Shown here: piece by piece, positions 34,590 through 43,983 of the stretch
Position numbering within the stretch: position 1 is the first letter of the stretch
Layout of the letters: each line of letters starts with the position of its first letter
Assembly: GCA_026545225.1 (NCBI GenBank)
Contig: CM048846.1
Coordinates: forward strand, 51,204,270-51,268,269
Origin: Cornus controversa
Taxonomy: Eukaryota; Streptophyta; Magnoliopsida; Cornales; Cornaceae
Reading direction: 5' to 3'
Length of the DNA stretch: 64,000 bases
Notes under the pieces: generated by a model
What the model saw: only the letters and a program-made list of their open reading frames with translations
What the model was told of the DNA's origin: nothing
Databases searched by the model: none
Made by a program: the position numbers and the translations under genes

Positions 34590-34940
34590 ATGATATTTTT
34601 TTTAAAGGGTCAAAAGGGTCCATTGGGACTAATGGGCGGGTTAACCTCCGGTTTCCCGGGAGTCGGGGCGTTACATAGATACTACTTAAATCCCCCATAC
34701 CATTTATGTTTTTACCATATTGCCCATGAAGAAAAATTTAAATTCCTTTATAAAAAATTTGGGTTGTTACAGCCACCTTCTAGCTCGACGGCCTAGTTGT
34801 AGTTTGAAGGAAATTTTTAGCATCATACATCATAAAGTTCCTACTGTTTCGTAAGGGCACTTAAATCTTTGTTGCTCTTAACCTCTCTTGTTAATATTTG
34901 CTATCCATTTTAAGTATCCTAATGGACAGACTTTATCTTC

Positions 34941-35928
34941 AGGACTTCAACAATTCTTATTCTTCTTTCAACATATGGTAAGATTTTGATGCACTCAACC
35001 CCCAGACGCCGAACTACAAAATCAGATTTGGGCAATATTTAGCAAGTGCGAAAAACCTATACAAATTCCTAATTTTGTTATTTTGGAGTTGTGGTTTTTC
35101 TTTATCACAAAATACCTCGAAATTTATTTATCAAACGTCCATCATTTCAGATATTGATGTTTAGATTCAGCAACGAGCTGCTGAATATTTTGCACTGAGC
35201 AAGAAAGGTGCAGCTTTAATGGATATATTGGCTAAAATGCCTAAGTTCCCTGGCACAAGGTATGTGCATGGGCTCTGCCATATCTCCCATATGCTGTCAG
35301 TTTAGTTCATCAATAAATTTGATTAAATGGGATTTCACAATTTTCACAATATCTACCATTATCCCATATGTTGTCACTAACTATAATATTTTCACAAAAT
35401 TTAGTCCACATTGTTAAAAAAAGCTGAAGATACTGAAGCGGTACTGCGGAGCAAAGTGCTGTAACGTTAAGGGCGAAGCAGCAAACTTCTAATGCTTTGG
35501 TAGTGACTGACTAATCCCCTCCTAATGGAACTCCACCCATGAACCAGCTTAGTCTGCTAAAGGTGCCTAGCATGAGCAATAAGGTGAGATTTTCTGCTGG
35601 ATGTTTCATGAACTACAGAGGTGACCTTTGAAGATTCATATAGTTTTTAGTTTCACTTAGATATTGATATGAGGTCGAGTGTCTGGACAGGATCATAACT
35701 CAGCAGACCAAGGGTTGACTCAGGAAAATGGGGCGTTGAGCTTAGTGGATCCTCATACTCCTGTCCCTCCAACTGATATTCTTGGTGATCTCTTAGGTCC
35801 ACTTGCTATTGAAGGCCCTCCTGGTGCTGCTGTTCAGTCTGAGCATAGTTTGGATTCTGGATTAGGTGTTTTAAATGCAGAAGAGACTAGCCATTGCACC
35901 TTTTGAAGAGCAAACGAATACTATCCAG
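34941..35928 (+). pseudogene. AP-2 complex subunit alpha pseudogene fragment
   Basis: AP-2 alpha is the large adaptin of the clathrin adaptor at the plasma membrane. Consecutive pieces match the plant protein. First comes ILLSTYGKILMH with PPDAELQNQIWAIFSKCEK (34941-35055, frameshift between them). Then IQQRAAEYFALSKKGAALMD to MPKFP (35153-35259), followed by KKAEDTEA, then after a frameshift TAEQSAVTLRAKQQTSNALV and NQLSLLKVPSMSN (35407-35583). Last is DHNSADQGLTQENG through DILGDLLGPLAIEGPPGAAV and, after another frameshift, LAIAPFEEQTNTIQ (35691-35928). This covers the end of the adaptin trunk and the hinge. Several donors are intact (for example AAG|GTGAGA at 35584), so it is a genomic copy. 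Stops include TAG before IQQR and TAA in VVTD*. The appendage (ear) domain and most of the trunk are missing; repetitive DNA begins right after 35928. Confidence 0.92.
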
Positions 35929-35989
35929 GTACCGCTTTTGGTTGCTTTAATATGCATAATATTTGTTTAGGATAATCATTTATGTTTCT

Positions 35990-36085
35990 ATGTTGTGTTG
36001 CAAAAATTAACATAGAATAAGATCAAACACACAAGAAAAGACACACAAATTCCCAAAAATTGGGCTACGTCCTTGGCGTTGTAAG
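35990..36085. other. Repeat into which the TRIM inserted
   Basis: The sequence GGGCTACGTCCTTGGCGTTG before the TRIM joins naturally to AGGGTTTTCACTATGATAAG after it. I have the impression that this is part of an older dispersed repeat, but its borders are not defined. Confidence 0.35.
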
Positions 36086-36656
36086 TGTAGTAACCCTTGT
36101 GGACAGGTGTGAGTGGGCGGGTGCGAAGACAGACACTGGGCTGAGCTACCACACTGACAAGGTGCAGGGTACTCAATCCCACATCGCCTGGGTGTGGAAA
36201 AGGGGATGTGCTTATATGTAGTATGTTCTCTTCAAATGGTATGAGGCCTTTTGGGGTAAACCCAATAGCAAAACCGTGCAGGCTATGGCCCAAAGCGGAC
36301 AATATCATACCATGTGTTGGAGCGGGGTATTACAATTGGTATCAGAGCCTGAACCCAGCCGGAAGAAGTGTGCCGACGAGGATGTCGGGCCTCGTAGGGG
36401 GGTGGATTGTAGTAACCCTTGTGGACGGGTGTGAGTGGGCGGGTGCGAAGACAGACACTGGGCTGAGCTACCACACTGACAAGGTGCAGGGTACTCAATC
36501 CCACATCGCCTGGGTGTGGAAAAGGGGATGTGCTTATATGTAGTATGTTCTCTTCAAATGGTATGAGGCCTTTTGGGGTAAACCCAATAGCAAAACCGTG
36601 CGGGCTATGGCCCAAAGCGGACAATATCATACCATGTGTTGGAGCGGGGTATTACA
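36086..36656 (+). mobile_element. Complete TRIM retrotransposon (571 bp)
   Basis: Two 249-bp LTRs (36086-36334 and 36408-36656) both begin TGTAGTAACCCTTGTGG and end GAGCGGGGTATTACA. They differ at only a few positions by eye (for example GACAGGTG versus GACGGGTG and GTGCAGGC versus GTGCGGGC). Between them are 73 bp with a primer-binding site, TGGTATCAGAGC (36337-36348), two bases after the first LTR, and a polypurine tract, GTAGGGGGGTGGAT, directly before the second. The flanking 5-mers are GTAAG (36081-36085) and GTAGG (36657-36661), a target duplication with one change. There is no coding capacity, as expected for TRIMs, which depend on other elements for proteins. The LTR identity indicates a recent insertion. 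Confidence 0.95.
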
Positions 36657-37485
36657 GTAGGGTTTTCACTATGATAAGAAAAATGACATATAATTACAGA
36701 GAGTTCAGTTTGTATACGTAGGCACCTCCTAGGGCTACATAACAAGTGTGAAAATACCAAGATACCCCCCAAAAATTCGGGCTCCACACTTTCCTTCATG
36801 TTAATCAGCAGTGAATGTTTTTTTTTTTTCAAAATTAATCAACGGTAGATGTTGTTGTCTCCTTTCCTATTGAGTTCAGAAGATTGTTATGCCATATTAA
36901 AGTTCAGTGTTGCAATTTGTTATTTTTCCTGAATTCTTGAACATTGCGAGCTTAACGAATTCATTAAAATCATTTAGTGTTCGTGTCCAATTGAACTCTC
37001 GAATTGTGAAGCATTACTCTCTTGAAGCAAGTTAATATTTGTGGATCATGTACTCAATTATTGCTGCTCAATTATTACTGTGACATCACTTGTTGCTTCC
37101 GACCCTTCTGAAGACGATGACAATGAGTATTTATAATATATTCGTTAATTGAATTTCAACGTATTATCACATACCCTCTTGCAAGTGATGCATAATTTAT
37201 GTAGATTTGATGCATGGTTTCTTATTCAGCAATAGTTCTTGAAAATTAATGGTCTGAGTTCTCCATAATCATCATATTTTTTTTGACGATAATGAGATGT
37301 TGGGCATGAAATTGCCTCCTAAACCATTCAACCACCTGCGTAATTGGAGAGGGTCTACTATCTTGCCATCTCACTGCCATGCGTTTGTTACTTACGAAAT
37401 TAATTCAATAGTGTAGAAATCTGAAAAAAAAAAAAGATAAATTAAAACAAGGTGAGAGAAAGAAGATAAAGGAGGTTCCAGTTGG
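36657..37485. other. Spacer, no gene seen
   Basis: AT-rich DNA with a poly(T) run at 36820. No family resemblance on either strand. Confidence 0.5.
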
Positions 37486-37489
37486 AGTG

Positions 37490-37900
37490 GTGGCCATTGG
37501 GGGGCGCCCAAGATGGGGATGGGGCACGCCAACAAGGGGAGCCTGCCTAATCCACAGGCGCACCTCGTAATGACACCCACCAGGGGCACCCACAAGGGGG
37601 TGCCTAGGATGGTGCGAATGCTAGGGGGGAAAGGGAGGGAGGGAAGGAGGAAGGGGTAAGGGGGGCATCTAGGATGGTGCTTGCCACCCCCCTATGGGTG
37701 ATTATAAGGGGGTGCTTGGTAATGACGCTCTCAAGAGGGCGCCTGGGATGGTGCCCTTGAAGGGGCACCCACCCACTTGGGGGGCGACCGCAAAGGGATG
37801 CCTAGGATAGCACCCAAAAGGGGGCCACACTCACCAGGGGCGTTCACAAGCGACATGCTTGGGGCATGGTTCCCTCGAGTGCCCAGAGAGTAGCGTGCCC
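37490..37900. repeat. GC-rich degenerate minisatellite (GGGGTGCCTAGGATGGTGC)
   Basis: Irregular repeats contain GGGGGCGCCCAAGATGGGG, GGGGTGCCTAGGATGGTGC, GGGGCATCTAGGATGGTGC, GGGCGCCTGGGATGGTGCCC and GGGATGCCTAGGATAGCACC. This is a sharp island of high GC with many G runs inside AT-rich DNA. The frames on both strands are repeat products. Confidence 0.82.
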
Positions 37901-38602
37901 ATGCAGGAGGAAGACCTAGGTGCCACGCCTGGGTAACACGTCCCTTTTATATGGTGCTTAAGGGTCTTATGTCCGGGGTAGCTCACTCGACATCTTGTGC
38001 AGATTTTGTGAAAGGCATTGGGTATCAAGTAGGACTTTAGAAAGATCATTTGATAAGATTTGATTAGGACTGCAAACCAGGAAGCCTCGTGTAGTATTCT
38101 AGCCACTCTAGAGAGTAATGAACATTCACTGGTGCGAGGCTCGTTTGGGTTGTTCATTATTTGGGTCCTATCAGAGTTATTACTGGAAGTTTTATTTGCC
38201 ATTATGCTACTTATGTTTTAGTTTTTCCAATATTTGTTAATTTTTTTATTTCTTGGTTCAATCTCTCTCTCTACTACTTTTGTTACTTATATATCTTGAA
38301 GTATCTCATGCATCTGATATGCAAATTGAATCATAAAATATGTTATTAGAAGTAAAAATTCATTAGATGTATGTATTTAGATACCAAAATTATTGATAAC
38401 TCTTGTAAAGTGTGACCTTTTTTTTCCTCTTTTGTGGACATCAATTGAAGAAAGAGCAAAAAAGATTTAGTAAAAATTACATGGTGCTACTTTTGGAGCA
38501 TTAATACACAGAGACAAGAGAATTTTAGAAAATTAAGTGGTGACGGTTTGACAGAAGTTTAACAATTTGCAATAGTTTTAAAAATTTAATGTTTATTATT
38601 TA
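37901..38602. other. Spacer, no gene seen
   Basis: Mostly AT-rich. The minus-strand 123-residue frame at 37831-38202 overlaps the GC-rich repeat and has no recognisable domain. Confidence 0.5.
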
Positions 38603-38720
38603 TACCACCGAGTCGTTAGCTCAAGTGGTATTTCTTTTTGCATGAGAAGTTAAGGGTTCAAGTCCTCACTGGGACAATAGTGGGCGTGTGAGTTAGCTAT
38701 GTGAATGTATTTTTAGTAAC
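38603..38720 (+). mobile_element. tRNA-derived SINE
   Basis: A polymerase III box A (TAGCTCAAGTGG, 38617-38628) and box B (GGTTCAAGTCC, 38655-38665) are correctly ordered and spaced. They sit in a tRNA-like head beginning ACCGAGTCGTTAGCTC and continue into a non-tRNA body (ACTGGGACAATAGTGGGCG). An intact tRNA is excluded because no acceptor stem pairs. The 3' end is not sharply defined; it is followed by a short tandem repeat. Confidence 0.85.
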
Positions 38721-38751
38721 CAAATATTTTCTATATTTATGTAGTGTTTAA

Positions 38752-38935
38752 ATGATGAAGGATTTTTAATCTCAGCATTAATAAATTTACATTCGAGAGG
38801 AAAGAACAAATGATGTAGGATCTTTAATCTCAACACCAATAAATTTACATTCAAGAGGATAGAACAAATGACGTAGGATCGTTAATCTCAGCATTAATAA
38901 ATTTACATTCGAGAGGAAAAAACAAACTAATTTTT
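38752..38935. repeat. 58-bp tandem repeat, three copies
   Basis: Copies start ATGATGAAGG, ATGATGTAGG and ATGACGTAGG at 38752, 38810 and 38868, and each contains TTAATCTCAGCATTAATAAA or a close variant. A related, more diverged pair with CTCAGCACTAATAGCA lies at about 39530-39670. Confidence 0.9.
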
Positions 38936-38959
38936 GAAAAACTCTAGAACAAACTACTT

Positions 38960-39320
38960 TTATGCTTCGTTTGGTAAGAGGGATGGAATAATGGATGGGA
39001 TGGTGTCCGTCCCTCCTTTTGTGTGGTTGGGTGAAAGGGAAGGAAATGAATTCTATTATTATTTTAATAATATACCTCTAAAAATATAAATTATCATATT
39101 TGAATGAGGATACTAGAGTATTTTCACTTTCATCTAACAAATATTCAAATTTCTCTCTTCTACTCCACCCACTCTTGGATGGAAGTAAAATGGTGAGCCT
39201 AGAGGAATGTCTCAATCCTTATCTCATCCTCCTCCTTTTCCTCTCTCTTCTCCCAAACAATGGAAACTTGTTTCACCCCTCATCTCTTCCCTCTTACAAA
39301 GTGACAAATTAATGAAAGAA
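38960..39320. mobile_element. Possible decayed MITE-like element
   Basis: Left GTTTGGTAAGAGGGATGGAA and right TTCCCTCTTACAAAGTG form an imperfect inverted pair about 330 bp apart. TGCTTCGTTTGGTA resembles the ends of many plant DNA transposons. No target duplication was confirmed. Confidence 0.35.
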
Positions 39321-39524
39321 GAGAATGGATTTAGTACAAATGTATCAAACTACTCTTAGAGCACTCTACAATTCTTAGAGTAAAATTTGGAGAACTTAGA
39401 ATTATTGAAACAATTTGGGCTTAAAGGTGTAACAGTACTGGAACAATTAACAGTCCTACTAATTTTTTTAGAAGTACATGTCTTTAGAAGCCAAGAAATT
39501 CGATAATTATTGTTATAAGTTTAA

Positions 39525-39675
39525 ATGATGTAAGTTCTCTATTCTCAGCACTAATAGCACAATATTAGAGAGGAATGAACAACTAAGAGAAATGAGATTG
39601 AAATCTCTATTATCAGCACTAATAGCATAATAGTAGAGAGGAAGGAACAACTAAGAGAAATGAGATTGAAACTAA
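39525..39675. repeat. Two-copy tandem repeat of about 75 bp
   Basis: CAGCACTAATAGCACAATAT and CAGCACTAATAGCATAATAG, each followed by TAGAGAGGAA and AACAACTAAGAGAAATGAGA, repeat once. Related to the 58-bp repeat at 38752-38935. Confidence 0.85.
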
Positions 39676-39679
39676 TATG

Positions 39680-40271
39680 ACTATTTAATTTGTTTTTGTA
39701 TTAGCTCTTAATTTTTTGACTTTGTTATCTCAGTGCAAGTTGATTGTACTTACCTTTGTGTTGATTGCATCTTTCAAATGTGGATTTAATAGTATTTAAA
39801 AAAAATATCTATGTTCTTATCAACAAGTTTTACTGTGCTAGATTTACTACTCTTTTTAGACGATTATTGATTGCCCCTTTGTGATATATCCCTAAAGATT
39901 AGTGGACTAATAAACATTAAACACTCACTAATTCTTAACAAGGGAAATGCAAAATTGTTAAGATACTAATGCAAAGAATAACTTCTTGACCCTTAATAAA
40001 ATCATCAGTTGTTGAAGTGTAAATCATGCTTAACATTTAATACCATCGGGAAGTTAATTTAATTTGCTAAGGTTGCATGGTCAGGTAATGAGGGCGAGCT
40101 TAAACACTCACTCGAATTTCTAAAATGGAGTATTGATTTGTCTTCCGAAGTCTTGATATTCTCTTTGGGCTGGGGTGGCCGCACATTCTAATATCTTGGT
40201 TTCTTTCTCCTTTTGTCTCTACTAGACACAAAAACTAAATGACTTAAAAATGTGTGAGGGTGTACTGCCTA

Positions 40272-40312
<41 letters not shown>

Positions 40313-41400
40313 GTATGTGACTTTCTTTTTACTTGCATTTTTTCTGCACTTTTCTTAAATTTATGTCTAATTGGTTTTGCTTTGAATTGAACTTTTCTTT
40401 TGGAAGTAAATAATATAAATTGATTTGATTTTCCTTTTTATACTTGCCCATCATTTTTTGCTTACTGATTTGTGGTATTTTTCTTTCTTCTTGTTTTCGA
40501 AGAAGATGTTTCCATTGCCACTCCTGGCTACATCAGTCAGATTTCTATTCCAATTTACAGGACAAAACATTTGGAAATTTGTCCCTCCGGCTCAAATCAA
40601 GTTTTGATAAGAGGGAGTCCCGCAACTTTCTCCTAAGCATTTACTTTCTGCATAATTTTTAATATTATTGCTTCAAGTTCCATGTTTGCTTACTAAAATA
40701 ACTTGGATAATATTTCTTCACGTGTTTTAAATATTCCTGCTACTTTTGCTTGATAAAATAATGTGGATAGTATGTCCATTTAGATAGCATTTTCATGCCC
40801 ACAAATATATTTTTCAAGATACCATAAAGGGAAAGTTGTGATCCTTAGGATGTCTCCCAACCCACCTCCCCAAGCATTAGAAAGATAGAATAATAACCTA
40901 GGTCAGCTCAACCCCCAACCTAGGCTGGGGTTGTTTCAAAACCCTTTTAGGTGTTCAAAATAACCATTTTCATGGTTATCTAATCTTGATCTCTAATTTT
41001 TCACTAAAAAAAAAAATCATCATCTTAATCTCAAAATTCACCATTCTAATCTTTCTTTATGATTTTCATGGGAATTACCATTTTAAACTCCTTTTCCATG
41101 ACTTTCTAAAATTCATTTCTTCAGATTTTCTAAAAAATGTCACTTTCATTAATTTTCATAAAAATCACATTTTTTATGGTCAAAATAAAGTTTTCATACA
41201 AAAACTATCCTTAGTATTTTTAACTAACTTTCTTAAATATCACTATGCCTCGTCCTAAAATACATTTTCTCAAAAGCCCTTATTCGAAAATTCAAGATAT
41301 TCCCAATGTAGGTGTAAATTTATGAGTATCGTTTTATTCCTAAGTGTTCAAATTAACAAGTGAAATACATTGTTTACATCCCAAGTACAATATGGACCTA
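39680..41400. other. AT-rich DNA with a (CT)n microsatellite
   Basis: A (CT)n run lies at 40273-40310. Otherwise there are no recognisable coding segments. The frames at 40425-40662 and 40986-41258 are AT-driven and have no domain. Confidence 0.55.
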
Positions 41401-41479
41401 GTGTAGCCAGAATTTTGAAGTACATGTTGAATTCATCCGGTAGATATCTCTATGTCAAATGAGCTTTTGAGATTAACAA

Positions 41480-41970
41480 GTCAAATATGAAAGGATGAGA
41501 GGCCATCATTTTCTCTATCCTATGTTAATACAAATATCACCATTGATAACCCTTTTGATCTGGTTTTATTCCTTTCATTAACCCCAAGCTAGGGATCACC
41601 ATGACGAAGACAGTGAGATGATAATAGGCAAGAGCTTTAATACCTAAGTGAGTATAGCTAAAAAGACAAGAGGCCCTCGTTTCTGCTATCCTACAGTGAT
41701 ATATATCCATTGCTAACCCCTTGTGCCATAATGAATATTCCTTTCATTATACCCACTGTTGATCACACCCTACACTGGTTAGATTTTATTGAGATACTAC
41801 ATTAGACTAGTAAAAGTTTTGATGACTAAGCAGTCCAAATTAAAATGAAAAGAGGCCATCGTTTGTATTATCCATCATCTATTATTATTCCCATTGATGA
41901 ACCCGTAGAGCCTGGTTACATTTCTTCTTCTGAACCTACCAAGGATCACTCATTTGTAACTCAAGATGCG
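41480..41970. repeat. Degenerate tandem repeat of about 170 bp, three copies
   Basis: AAGAGGCCATCGTTT-like strings (AGAGGCCATCATTTTCT about 41495, AGAGGCCCTCGTTTCTG about 41670, AGAGGCCATCGTTTGTA about 41850) recur at a spacing near 175 bp. Each is followed by TATCC, CCATTGATAACCC-like and GGATCACC-like strings. Confidence 0.75.
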
Positions 41971-42029
41971 GCAGCTTTGGATTGATTATTCTTTCACAAT
42001 AAAACAGAAGACAAATTGCAAGAAAGGCA

Positions 42030-42315
42030 AAAGCAAAGAAGGCCCATTGTTTAAGAAATCTACCGGGGCGAGCCGTAAACCCGGACGTCTTGGATTCGAT
42101 TCTAACAGGGCATCATAAAAGAAAGACGAAAGTAAAGTTGGTCTAGTGATTAAAGAATCTACCGGGGTGAGCCCTAAACTTGGACATCTTGGGTTCGATT
42201 CTCGCTGGGCATCATAAAAGAAAAGTGAAAGTAAAAATGGCCTAGTAATTAAAGAATCTCTGGGGTGAGCCATAAACTCGGACGTCTTGGGTTCGATTCT
42301 CACTGGGCATCATAA
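42030..42315 (+). mobile_element. Tandem trimer of tRNA-like SINE heads
   Basis: Three consecutive units of about 99 bp each carry a box-B-like motif (GGATTCGATTCT at 42092, GGTTCGATTCT at 42192 and 42290) and end CTGGGCATCATAAAAG or a close variant. Units 2 and 3 also keep a box-A-like motif (TGGTCTAGTGA at 42139, TGGCCTAGTAA at 42238). The body between the boxes is longer than in a tRNA and contains CCGGGGTGAGCC. This is a tandem array of a tRNA-derived unit, not a tRNA cluster. The minus-strand 105-residue frame is a product of the repeat. Confidence 0.8.
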
Positions 42316-42339
42316 AAGTAATGTAAAGATACTTCAAAT

Positions 42340-42920
42340 TCAGTCAATGCCCCAGCCGTATATTACCAAAGTATAAAAAGACTAAAGATGATCCTTGGTA
42401 TTTTACCCCATTTCACATTAATTTTGAGCCTTTAATACCTTTTTCTTCATCACCTATATGTCCGTAGACCACATTACAACCCATGTAAAGTTCTCTCAGA
42501 TTAAGGATGATTGTATAGTTAAAAAAACTTTTTTCTAGACTAACATAGAAAACTTGCCCTAAGCTGGGGCAGTTTTCCTTTTATAGTGATCACGGTTCAT
42601 GAACCCCGCATTAAAGTAATATCTTTGAGCCTTAATATCTTTTCCTTGGTTACCTTACACCTAGCCCACATTACGGTCCAAATCAAAGACCTCTTCGATT
42701 GGCGAAGATCATTTAGGATTGAAAGCTCTCGCTTATTAAAGTCTCACAGGACGAGGAACATTTTCTGTCATGTCCCAAACTGGGGCAGTTTTTGAGTGAT
42801 CCTTAGTTTATCTCCTGATTATGCATGATATTTTGAGCCTAATATATCATTTCTTTCTCTAACCACTTTACCTAAAGCCCCATTACAACCCCAAGTAAAG
42901 TCCAATCATACCTTTATTTT
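42340..42920. repeat. Degenerate tandem repeat of about 230 bp, two to three copies
   Basis: Recurrent strings in the same order: CTGGGGCAGTTTTCC / CTGGGGCAGTTTTTG, TTTGAGCCTTAATATCTTTT-like, and CCCACATTACGGTCC-like followed by a GTAAAGT or CAAAGAC string. The texture resembles the non-coding interior of a plant LTR retrotransposon, but no LTR was found. Confidence 0.6.
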
Positions 42921-43203
42921 GGTTTTGTTTTTATAATATATGAATACTCTCTATGTTCATGAAAATTAAACTACTTGTGTTCAATTTCATGGTTTCTTAG
43001 TTCTAGTTAATTGCTAATGTGCTCATTACAGAAAATAGTACTAATGATTCTTACAACTGATATCATCTCATTACGTCTAGTGATTCCTTCCAGTTTCTTT
43101 ATTGAGCCCATTTTGGATTATGAATTTCTTCCTTCAAATGTTTTGTTGAATCTAACGGATCCAATCAACTTCCTTGTGCTACCATCTTAGAGTAGTAGCA
43201 TTT

Positions 43204-43306
43204 TTTTTTTGTTAGGTAAATACTGTTGTTCGTACACCCTGACAATACCCACTGTGAGCTTGGGGAGGAGAAGTTATACTAATTGGCCCATTTCCATGAT
43301 GAATAA
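43204..43306 (-). mobile_element. 5'-truncated SINE insertion with 13-bp target duplication
   Basis: A 103-bp insert begins with a T run and GTTAGGTAAATAC (minus strand: GTATTTACCTAAC plus a poly(A) tail). It is flanked by the direct repeat AGTAGTAGCATTT (43191-43203 and 43307-43319). A poly(A) tail and a variable-length target duplication are the signature of LINE-mediated retroposition. No box A or B is visible, so the head is missing. Confidence 0.82.
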
Positions 43307-43394
43307 AGTAGTAGCATTTCTTGTATTCTTCATCTTAACAATTCTTTGAGAAATAAATTTTGTACTTTAGCAATTGACTTTTATGATTCTTTTA

Positions 43395-43983
43395 TCTTCT
43401 TGAATAGTCAAGTCATAGCTACTTTGATGGGACTTCTTGTTTTTTTGGCCATTGCAAATTTTTTTATTGCCATTTTTGGAATTGTTTTCCGGTGGTTTTA
43501 TGGAAGCTTTTGGACAACGACAGGCATCATCTTCTTTGGGGGTAATCTTCTTGACCTTTCTTTTAATGTGGGGAGTATCATCTCTATCCGTCTCTATGTT
43601 AATTTTTCTTCCAACCGTACTGAGATTAGAGTTCTTTGGATTGCAGGGTTGGCATTCGCATTGCGCCATGAACGTCTTGCACTATTCATAACCAGTTTGT
43701 ATTCTATATATTATGCATGGTGTTATGTTGGATGGATTGGTTACTTTTGGGTTTGAATCTCTCTATTATATTTAGTGATGCTCTAATACTCTTCTTGAAA
43801 AATAATGTAAACGAGCATGGAAGGCCCAACGATACCCTTGAAATAGCTGGTGTGCAAGGCTGTCCTATTTTTTTCTATGGTGAATCGGCTTCACCCTTTG
43901 AAATGGGGTCTAGTCAATCAGCTGATCGTAGCTCAGGAGTGCGTTCGACTAGTGGGACAGATTCTGAAATAATATTTGAAGAG
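43395..43983 (+). pseudogene. DNAJC14-like DnaJ protein fragment, interrupted by an LTR element
   Basis: Exon 1 (about 43395-43541) reads VFLAIANFFIAIFGIVFRWF and YGSFWTTTGIIFFG, two hydrophobic segments. A 105-bp GT-AG intron follows (43542-43646), then GLAFALRHERLALFITSLYS, YVGWIG and, after a one-base frame change near 43740, LNLSIIFSDALILFLKNNVN, SADRSSGV and STSGTDSEIIFEE. This is the membrane-spanning half of plant DnaJ-homolog subfamily C member 14-like proteins, where a similar STSG-DSE stretch precedes the J domain. The reading frame is cut exactly at 43983 by the TG start of an LTR. The J domain (with HPD) and the zinc-binding C-terminus are not found after the retroelement. The family call is from recalled resemblance and is fairly secure. 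Confidence 0.82.

Larger units (their letters stand above)
30513..34675 (+). mobile_element. LARD-type retrotransposon derivative, internally deleted
   Basis: The element begins TGTAAGGACCGG, ends GGGGCGTTACA, and is flanked by a perfect 5-bp target duplication TAGAT (30508-30512 and 34676-34680). The first LTR spans 30513-34574 (4062 bp), ending GGGGCGTGACA. It is followed 3 bases later by a tRNA-Met primer-binding site and then by about 85 bases whose last 30 (CTCCGGTTTCCCGGGAGTCG and on) are a second LTR end. So the 5' LTR is essentially complete, while the interior and most of the 3' LTR are lost. No gag or pol motifs are present. LTRs above 4 kb without coding capacity are typical of LARD elements. 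The LTR contains TA and TATG microsatellites, a purine tract (30896-31015), a GC-richer leader-like part (31000-32100) and a hairpin tandem repeat (33160-33480). Long frames at 30301-32138 follow composition and are not genes. Confidence 0.9.

Noticed and set aside
36086..36656. Cassandra-type TRIM with a 5S RNA promoter
   Set aside because: The LTR contains no 5S-like internal control region; only the general TRIM structure and the tRNA-Met primer site fit.
36208..36721. Frames repeated in both TRIM LTRs
   Set aside because: They are simply the LTR read in one frame; the same frame appears in the related solo LTR at 21532 with stops and changes.
38603..38680. Possible functional tRNA gene
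   Set aside because: Boxes A and B are good, but the sequence does not fold into a full cloverleaf with paired acceptor ends, and a SINE body follows.
42030..42315. tRNA gene cluster
   Set aside because: The distance between the two boxes and the intervening CCGGGGTGAGCC are incompatible with a tRNA cloverleaf; unit ends show no acceptor stem.
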